Source: Verrucomicrobiales bacterium (GTDB lineage: Bacteria > Verrucomicrobiota > Verrucomicrobiia > Verrucomicrobiales > DEV007). From it: a DNA stretch of 23,153 bases. The position numbers and the translations under genes were made by a program. The DNA is taken from the NCBI GenBank assembly GCA_002696885.1, contig NZSO01000089.1, positions 3,304-26,456 of the forward strand, in the 5' to 3' direction. The notes beneath the pieces were generated by a model. That model searched no databases. It had not been told where the DNA came from and was given only the letters and a program-made list of their open reading frames with translations. Each line of letters begins with the position of its first letter. Position 1 is the first letter of the stretch. This document shows, piece by piece, positions 7,413-13,073 of this stretch.

Positions 7413-8468
7413 ATGTTTAAATCATTCTCACTCATCACCCTTTTTGCATTAATAAATGTTCTTAAAGGACACGATTCGCACCATAACAACCCTGCTCATG
7501 ACATGGTTGATGCTGCCAATAATTTTATTTCATCTCTGAATAAAGAAGAACAAAGCAAGGCGATTTTTGATTTAGATGATGACCACCGTGATGGATGGTA
7601 TTTTATCCCTGATAAATTCATCAAGCCTACTGGAAAACGAAAAGGTTTATTAATTAAAACCATGAGTCCTCAACAAAGGCTTTTGGCACATGCCCTTCTT
7701 GCAAGTGCAATGAGTAGCGATGGATACCGCCAAGCCACTACTGTAATGACTCTAGAAGCCATTCTTCATGAACTCGAAAACAAAAACCCTATAAGAGATC
7801 CGGAACTGTATTATCTTTCCATCTTTGGAAAGCCTAGCCTCAAGGGTTCATGGGGCTGGAGATTTGAAGGCCATCATCTTTCAATCAATGTAGCGATCGC
7901 AGATGGTAAATTATATTCCCTGACCCCATCATTTTTTGGCACAAATCCAGCAAAATCAGGAGATGATGCAGGTTCGTTTAAAGGTCTCGAGGTATTAAAA
8001 GAGGAACAAGAAATAGCCTTTGAGCTCATAAACTCAATGAGTGCTGAACAAAAAAAATTAGCTATTCTTCCTGGAGAAGCGCCTGCCGACATCATTACAA
8101 AACAGGACCGAACTGCTAACATTAAAACTTTTCTACCAGCCAAAGGAATTCACTATACTAAATTAAACAAGGACCAACAGTCCAAACTCAATCATCTTCT
8201 TAACTCATATGTTTCTAAATACCGTCACGAAATATTAGAAGAGATTAACGGAAGAAAAAAAATCTTTTCTAACTCACAGGTACACTTTGCTTGGGCTGGA
8301 GGAACAAAAAGAGGAGTTGGCCATTACTACAGAATTCAAGGAAAGGATTTCCTTTTTGAATATGACAACACTCAAGGTGGAGCTAATCACGTTCATGCAG
8401 TATGGCGTGATTTTGATGGTGACTTTGGAAGAGATCTATTGAAAGAACATCACAAAAAAGAACATTAA
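7413..8468 (+). CDS. Exported DUF3500 family protein
   Basis: This 351-aa protein carries an N-terminal hydrophobic signal (about 1-19) and then a DUF3500 domain of unknown function. Diagnostic stretches are GLLIKTMSPQQRLLAHALL, GWRFEGHHLSINVAI (centre), TPSFFGTNPA and the C-terminal GGANHVHAVWRDFDGDFG. The paired histidines in GHHLS and the HVH-x2-WRDxxGDFG end look like possible metal ligands, which is inference. The mature N-terminus is histidine-rich (GHDSHHNNPAHD) and the protein also ends in HHKKEH, which further hints at metal binding. It is third in the SDR/propeller unit. Its TAA stop overlaps the stop of the facing haem-protein gene. The family call is secure and the function is unknown. 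Confidence 0.85.
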   Translation: MFKSFSLITLFALINVLKGHDSHHNNPAHDMVDAANNFISSLNKEEQSKAIFDLDDDHRDGWYFIPDKFIKPTGKRKGLLIKTMSPQQRLLAHALLASAMSSDGYRQATTVMTLEAILHELENKNPIRDPELYYLSIFGKPSLKGSWGWRFEGHHLSINVAIADGKLYSLTPSFFGTNPAKSGDDAGSFKGLEVLKEEQEIAFELINSMSAEQKKLAILPGEAPADIITKQDRTANIKTFLPAKGIHYTKLNKDQQSKLNHLLNSYVSKYRHEILEEINGRKKIFSNSQVHFAWAGGTKRGVGHYYRIQGKDFLFEYDNTQGGANHVHAVWRDFDGDFGRDLLKEHHKKEH

Positions 8469-9748
8469 GAAAATTTTACAAAACCTGGTACTGTTTCGGT
8501 TAATATCTCTAAAAGTTCCATTTTTTTCACCGGGGTAATATAATCATATTCTTCGTCTTTATTTTTGATGTTCAAAATATCTTTTATTCTTTTGAACACG
8601 GCATTCTTTAGAACTTCAGGCAGTGACACAAAACTCTTCGAGTAAATCATATAGCTACAGCTGTGTTTAAAAATAGTCTTGTTGAATTTAAGATCTCTCA
8701 GAGATCGTCCTTTAGAATCTTTAATTGATCTAGAGGAAAATGCTTTTGTAAAATCCGAATTGGCGTTGGGTCTTGTTATTTTTTCACCCAACTGAATTTC
8801 ATCTTTCATCAATAATATGGGTACCAAACTATTAACAATTTCATTAATTGATTTTTGAAGTCCCTCTTCACCCTTAGCCCCACTTTTCGTACTATCAAAT
8901 AATGCTTGTCTCGCCTTATAAGCGGCCTCAACTAGCTCATAGTGAACACCAACCTGATGATCAAATATCAGAAGCGCTCTAATATCACTTCCTGCATGGG
9001 GATAATGGCTTGCTTTCAATATTTTTGGCAAATCAAAATCATCAGTGATTTTTTTAAGCTTAAGTTCACTGGTATTTTCAGGTCTAAAAGCAATTGAATT
9101 ACCCATGTGATTTATTGACTCATCATCACCAGTAACATACCAGCCTCCCCACCTCTCTGATAACGGCACATGATGACCAATCAGCTCATAAGTATCGACT
9201 GATTTTAAACTTCTTCCACTATGGCTTGGAAAAACAGAACGCCCCAAGGGACCAGGTAAAAAATTTGTGGCACTACCCGCATGACATTCAAGGCAAACCT
9301 TATCTCTGACAAATAATTGAGATTTCTTATCTTTTATTGGTCGTTGAAAGTAAAAAATAAATCCTCTTTCGGGATCTGCGCTGGCAATTTCAATTCTCCC
9401 CCCTGGCATCCAACCTAAGTACACCTCATCATTAAAATATATCGCTCGTGGGTTTTTTAATGAAACTGCCGCTTTTTGTAGACTTGTTTTAGAAAAAACA
9501 AGAACTTGTGATTCATTATCTATATCAAGTTCATCTAATAAATTTTCTAATAACTTATAGTCATTTGATTCGACTAGATCGACTTTGCCCTCACTAACCT
9601 TATCAAGCAGTAACGACATAGGATCTTTGAGCTTAGCCTTAGAATAATCATGTGGAAAATTGTCATAATCATTAAAAGCTTGCCCATTAGACTTGGCTAA
9701 AAACAGCCCAAAATAACAAAGCACTATTAAAGAAAACCCATTCGACAT
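8465..9748 (-). CDS. Exported single-haem cytochrome-like protein of unknown function
   Basis: This 427-aa protein has a signal peptide (about 1-23, ending NGQA). It has one CLECH motif (152-156), the CxxCH site for covalent haem c. Around it, LGWMPGGRIEIASADPERGFIFYF (about 111-134) and GHHVPLSERWGGWYVTGD (191-208) look like conserved structural stretches. A second cysteine-containing segment, HSCSYMIYS (about 362-370), lies in the C-terminal helical part. The size is much larger than a class I cytochrome c, so this is a dedicated domain around one haem. Similar proteins occur in Verrucomicrobia and Planctomycetes without a known function. It starts 12 bases after the six-helix membrane protein and is probably its operon partner. 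It could pass electrons in the periplasm or sense a small molecule. The haem site is well supported and the role is not. Confidence 0.72.
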   Translation of the reverse strand: MSNGFSLIVLCYFGLFLAKSNGQAFNDYDNFPHDYSKAKLKDPMSLLLDKVSEGKVDLVESNDYKLLENLLDELDIDNESQVLVFSKTSLQKAAVSLKNPRAIYFNDEVYLGWMPGGRIEIASADPERGFIFYFQRPIKDKKSQLFVRDKVCLECHAGSATNFLPGPLGRSVFPSHSGRSLKSVDTYELIGHHVPLSERWGGWYVTGDDESINHMGNSIAFRPENTSELKLKKITDDFDLPKILKASHYPHAGSDIRALLIFDHQVGVHYELVEAAYKARQALFDSTKSGAKGEEGLQKSINEIVNSLVPILLMKDEIQLGEKITRPNANSDFTKAFSSRSIKDSKGRSLRDLKFNKTIFKHSCSYMIYSKSFVSLPEVLKNAVFKRIKDILNIKNKDEEYDYITPVKKMELLEILTETVPGFVKFS

Positions 9749-9760
9749 AGCAAAAGACGA

Positions 9761-10723
9761 TCAACCTCGCTTCTCTCGAATTTTGGATACCTCTTTTAAA
9801 ACTTTGTTAATCCGCCAAACGTTCGGAAAGGTGATTGTGTCGCTTTCACCACCATGCGTCGAGATACTTAAGTCGCCAGATCCAAATCCTAAAGCAATAT
9901 GTTGGACGTAGTTGTCATTGTGCTTCTCCATGACAGCTCCAAAGGAATCAAAGTTTTTCTCCCCTTCACCAATTTCCCTAACCATAGTGATTTGTGAAGG
10001 TTGAAAATGGAAATATCGCCTAAGGTCAAAAAGAAAAACCACCATCAACCAAGGAATAAAAACAACAGCTCCCAGCGCTCTGTAAAAGTCTGAGTTAACA
10101 TAAAGCTCGAGATTTCCTAATCTTTGAAGCACAGGATCCCACATATTTAATACGCTCAGCGTCAAGCCAACCGCTAAAGCACTAACACCAAACACTATTG
10201 CCCATACCCCTCTAAGGTTAACTGTTGTAAAAAAGATAACAATTCCTGTCACCAATAAATGAAATAGAGTAAATTTAGAAGGGGCAAAAGATTGCTCTCC
10301 CTCTTCAACAATCACTTCAACTCCAAAGCCTAAAACAGATAGATCACTAATGAGAAAAGCACCTAGCCAAATAGGCCAGTAGTAGACTATCTGACTATGA
10401 CTGTAAAAAATAATTCCGTCGTCACTACAGTCACGTTTTCTCTTTACGGAATACCATGTCATTCCAAGGATGCATACCCCTAGAGCAAATGGCGTAATTA
10501 AAAAATCATTACCTAAGAAAAAAGGTATGAATGATAAAATTACCAAAATGGCAGAAACTATCCCATAGTTGATAGCCACTTTATTTCTTTTATTGATTGC
10601 GCCACTCTTCTTGGGCTTTTCCTGATCGGCTCTGTCCTTCTCCTCTACGTTTTCAACACGCAAAGGGGAAGATTCATTGTCTAAAGAATCCGAGGAATCA
10701 TCATTATCTATTTCTTCATTCAT
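9761..10723 (-). CDS. Six-helix membrane protein with acidic N-tail and PH-like C-terminal domain
   Basis: This 320-aa protein begins with a highly charged, mostly acidic soluble tail (about 1-45). Six hydrophobic segments follow, near 50-70, 75-91, 113-132, 150-167, 171-190 and 215-233. The C-terminal soluble part has GFGSGDLSISTHGGESDTI followed by NVWRINKVLKEV. That pattern resembles bacterial PH-like (bPH/DUF304) domains, which often follow membrane helices; this is an inference from pattern only. No enzymatic motif is seen. It is the first gene of a two-gene unit with the haem protein downstream (12-base gap), so it may anchor or partner it. It is transcribed divergently from nuoB across a 258-base spacer that holds a CRP-type palindrome. 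Confidence 0.6.
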   Translation of the reverse strand: MNEEIDNDDSSDSLDNESSPLRVENVEEKDRADQEKPKKSGAINKRNKVAINYGIVSAILVILSFIPFFLGNDFLITPFALGVCILGMTWYSVKRKRDCSDDGIIFYSHSQIVYYWPIWLGAFLISDLSVLGFGVEVIVEEGEQSFAPSKFTLFHLLVTGIVIFFTTVNLRGVWAIVFGVSALAVGLTLSVLNMWDPVLQRLGNLELYVNSDFYRALGAVVFIPWLMVVFLFDLRRYFHFQPSQITMVREIGEGEKNFDSFGAVMEKHNDNYVQHIALGFGSGDLSISTHGGESDTITFPNVWRINKVLKEVSKIREKRG

Positions 10724-10897
10724 TTAATTTATATTTCACTTTAGATGCGATATTTTACAAGCATTATCCGTGCCTGAAGTACTTTTAAGGGATTAAATAC
10801 GATAAACTTCTTTTGAAAAATGATAGTGTAAAAAAATATATAATTTTTTTCAATTTTACAACCGCTTAATTTGATAAGCCGTAATAGTTAAATTAGC

Positions 10898-10903
10898 TAT
10901 AAT
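10898..10903 (+). promoter_or_regulatory. Candidate -10 box (TATAAT) upstream of nuoB
   Basis: A perfect TATAAT lies 79 bases before the nuoB start. The nearest -35-like TTGATA (10871-10876) is 21 bases away, which is longer than optimal. If it is used, the CRP-type palindrome covers its transcription start, which would fit repression. Confidence 0.35.
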
Positions 10904-10906
10904 CCG

Positions 10907-10930
10907 ACTTTGTGAAAAATTTCACAAAGT
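10907..10930. promoter_or_regulatory. CRP/FNR-family type palindromic operator
   Basis: A 24-base perfect inverted repeat with 11-base arms and a two-base centre contains TGTGA-N6-TCACA (10911-10926), the core recognised by the CRP family. The two-base centre and absence of a following T-run make an RNA hairpin or terminator unlikely. It sits between a TATAAT at 10898-10903 and a TATAAC at 10946-10951, 52 bases before the nuoB ATG. The site is in the divergent spacer and could also affect the membrane-protein gene on the other strand. Confidence 0.6.
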
Positions 10931-10945
10931 TCTTGCCCGTTTTTC

Positions 10946-10951
10946 TATAAC
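10946..10951 (+). promoter_or_regulatory. Candidate -10 box (TATAAC) placed for class II activation of nuoB
   Basis: TATAAC lies 30 bases before the nuoB start with no good -35 hexamer. The centre of the CRP-type palindrome (10918.5) is about 40 bases before the start point this box would give. That is close to the -41.5 spacing of class II CRP-activated promoters, which typically lack a -35 consensus. Confidence 0.35.
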
Positions 10952-10981
10952 ACCTAGTTTATATTTGTTAAATATCTTGAA

Positions 10982-11512
10982 ATGTCTAAAAAGATCACAC
11001 CAGCCGCATACGACTCCAAAATAGAAGGAAATGTCACTTTTACAAAATTGGACACTGCTATTAACTGGATGAGAAGCAATTCATTATGGCCAATGCCAAT
11101 GGGCCTTGCTTGTTGTGGTATTGAATTGATGGCTACTGGAGCCTCACGGTTTGATATTGCCAGATTTGGTATGGAGGTTATGCGTTTTTCACCACGCCAA
11201 AGTGATGTCATGATTGTTGCTGGAACAGTCACTTATAAAATGGCATTAGCTGTCAAAAGAATATATGACCAAATGGCCGAACCTAAGTGGGTCATTGCTA
11301 TGGGTGCGTGTGCATCTTCAGGTGGCATGTATAGGAGTTATGCAGTTCTTCAAGGGATTGATCATCTATTACCCGTTGACGTCTACATCAGCGGATGCCC
11401 ACCAAGACCTGAAGCGTTATTGGAAGGGTTAATGAGATTGCAGAAAAAAATTGAAACAGAAGAATCCGTAGTTGAGCAAAAAAAAGAGCTTCTCAAGGAA
11501 CTATCTCATTAA
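10982..11512 (+). CDS. nuoB: NADH-quinone oxidoreductase subunit B
   Basis: This 176-aa protein is the NuoB/PSST subunit of respiratory complex I, which holds the terminal Fe-S cluster N2 next to the quinone site. The four cluster ligands are visible: adjacent Cys44 and Cys45 in GLACCGIE, Cys110 in MGACASSGG and Cys139 in SGCPPRP. The basic and aromatic motifs around RFGMEVMRFSPRQSDVMIVAGTVT are fully conserved. Length is normal. The usual preceding nuoA is absent, because the upstream 258 bases are non-coding and too short for it. NuoC follows seven bases after the stop. The upstream region has a CRP-type palindrome with flanking -10 boxes, suggesting control by a cAMP or redox regulator. 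No Shine-Dalgarno sequence precedes the ATG. Confidence 0.97.
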   Translation: MSKKITPAAYDSKIEGNVTFTKLDTAINWMRSNSLWPMPMGLACCGIELMATGASRFDIARFGMEVMRFSPRQSDVMIVAGTVTYKMALAVKRIYDQMAEPKWVIAMGACASSGGMYRSYAVLQGIDHLLPVDVYISGCPPRPEALLEGLMRLQKKIETEESVVEQKKELLKELSH

Positions 11513-11519
11513 TTTCACC

Positions 11520-12092
11520 ATGACTTCTTCAAACGCCGTTGATAAAATTGAAACTAAGTTTCAAGATCACATCCTTGATAAAAGCTTTTTCCGCGGAGAA
11601 CTTTCATTAACGGTCGACAAACTCAAACTGGTTGAAATAATGTCTTATTGTAAAGATGAATTGCTTTATGACTATCTTGTAGACATTACAGCAATCGACA
11701 ATCTAGGCATCGACCCTAGGTACGAAGTTGTCTATGAACTGTACTCCTATACAAATTCATGCCACTTGAGGATAAAAGTAGGTGTTGATGAAGCTGACAG
11801 AGAAGTATCTAGTGTAGTTGATCTTTGGCCAACAGCAAATTGGCACGAAAGAGAGGCCTATGACATGGTTGGAATCAATTTCTCCGGGCATCCAGACCTG
11901 CGCAGAATTTTGATGTGGGAGGGATATCCATTCTACCCTCTCAGAAAAGATTTCCCTCTTGCAGGAAAAGCCAGCGAAATGCCTGACGTTGCTTTCTCTG
12001 AACCTGTTCCACTAGAGGGAGGCCCTTTTGTAACATGCCCATCATCAGATGCCACAGACAAAAGAGAGCCGCGCTCTAGAGAAATAATATAA
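11520..12092 (+). CDS. nuoC: NADH-quinone oxidoreductase subunit C
   Basis: This 190-aa protein is the NuoC (30-kDa) subunit of the complex I peripheral arm, a non-redox scaffold that packs against NuoD near the quinone site. The signature WPTANWHEREAYDMVGINFSGHPDLRRILMW, then YPLRKDFPL, is intact. It is a stand-alone NuoC and not a NuoCD fusion. I chose ATG 11520, seven bases after the nuoB stop; an in-frame TTG at 11472 would overlap nuoB. The expected next gene, nuoD, is missing: a convergent ketopantoate reductase-like gene ends 25 bases downstream. The rest of complex I must be encoded elsewhere, or this is a separated fragment of the operon. Confidence 0.95.
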   Translation: MTSSNAVDKIETKFQDHILDKSFFRGELSLTVDKLKLVEIMSYCKDELLYDYLVDITAIDNLGIDPRYEVVYELYSYTNSCHLRIKVGVDEADREVSSVVDLWPTANWHEREAYDMVGINFSGHPDLRRILMWEGYPFYPLRKDFPLAGKASEMPDVAFSEPVPLEGGPFVTCPSSDATDKREPRSREII

Positions 12093-12117
12093 CAGAGAAT
12101 AAGGAGTTAGTTTTTTC

Positions 12118-13062
12118 CTATCCTCTACTCGAAGCCATACCTTTTATTGAGTCGTAGAGGCATTCTAACTTCGTGACATCTACACCGATTTTTTGACCAG
12201 CTCGTAAAGGGAGGCCCCAAATCGCTTCTATCTCAAGAGGTTTACCTTCAACAAAGTCTATGACACTTGACGGTCGATAATCACCCATTGTTTTCGTCTC
12301 TCTAATATTATGCTCTATGAGCGAATCCGATAAAGAGAACCCCAAAGAATTAGCCACTAGAATAACTTCTCTCATCAATTCCCGAGCATGGGATAAGAGG
12401 GATTCATCCTCTAGAATTACGGCAGTGTTGACACCCCCTGCAGTGATGGACAACCCATTAAAGGGAATATTCCATACTAATTTTTTCCATCTTTGTTCAA
12501 GGAGCGACTCACTAACCAAGAATGGAATACCCGCATTTTTAAACATTAATGAGATATCGTGCGTCCTGGGAAGAGGTAGTCCTGAGTATTCGCCTGAACT
12601 AATTGTGCCTTGCGCAATATGCTTAACAACACCTTTAGAAGTTCTATTCAAACAAACAAAACAAAGTCCACCCACAACTCGGTTGGCGCCAAACTTTTCA
12701 GCAATAAACTCTTCATTACCTAAACCGTTTTGAAGCGTCAATATTACGGTCTCTTTTTTCAATAATGGAGGAATCAAACTCTCAAGAGCATTATTATCTG
12801 TTGATTTAATTGCCACGACAATCAAATCACAAGTTCCAATTTCATGCGGTGATTTATACACTTGAGGGTTGGCCAAATGTTGTTTTTGATCTTTGAGGGA
12901 CTCAACTGTTACCCCATATCTTTTAACGTGATCATAGTCAGACCTCATTAAAAAGCGCACATCCTGACCAGATGATGCTAATTTAGCTCCATAAAACAGA
13001 CCTACAGCTCCGCAACCAACTATCGCTATTTTGGGATTCGTTAACTGTTGAATTTTTTTCAA
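12118..13062 (-). CDS. panE: 2-dehydropantoate 2-reductase (ketopantoate reductase-like)
   Basis: This 314-aa protein is of the PanE/ApbA family, which reduces ketopantoate to pantoate with NADPH in coenzyme A synthesis. The Rossmann motif GCGAVG (16-21) and the basic residues after strand two (FLMRSDY) fit NADPH. AIKSTDN (84-90) and LQNGLGNEE (110-118) follow. The catalytic lysine region RWKKLVWN (191-198) and the C-terminal YRPSSVIDFVEGKPLEIEAIWG (about 262-283) are typical. The best start is a TTG at 13062, since no ATG precedes the Rossmann strand. It is the last gene of a six-gene minus-strand run and follows the M16 peptidase by 11 bases. No other pantothenate gene is near. Some family members act on other 2-keto acids, so the substrate is likely but not certain. 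Confidence 0.82.
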   Translation of the reverse strand: MKKIQQLTNPKIAIVGCGAVGLFYGAKLASSGQDVRFLMRSDYDHVKRYGVTVESLKDQKQHLANPQVYKSPHEIGTCDLIVVAIKSTDNNALESLIPPLLKKETVILTLQNGLGNEEFIAEKFGANRVVGGLCFVCLNRTSKGVVKHIAQGTISSGEYSGLPLPRTHDISLMFKNAGIPFLVSESLLEQRWKKLVWNIPFNGLSITAGGVNTAVILEDESLLSHARELMREVILVANSLGFSLSDSLIEHNIRETKTMGDYRPSSVIDFVEGKPLEIEAIWGLPLRAGQKIGVDVTKLECLYDSIKGMASSRG

Positions 13063-13073
13063 AATAGAAAAGT

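Noticed and set aside
5800..8000. Horizontal transfer of the SDR/propeller/DUF3500 block because of lower GC than pilT or tpiA
   Set aside because: The AT-rich composition extends through other ordinary genes such as the M16 peptidase. No integrase, repeat boundary or tRNA is present.
10907..10930. Intrinsic terminator before nuoB
   Set aside because: The palindrome has a two-base centre and no T-run after it, and lies between divergent genes where no transcript needs to end.
12317..12733. Long open frame antisense to the ketopantoate reductase-like gene
   Set aside because: The protein it would encode has no recognisable motif, whereas the opposite strand shows clear NADPH-binding and catalytic signatures.
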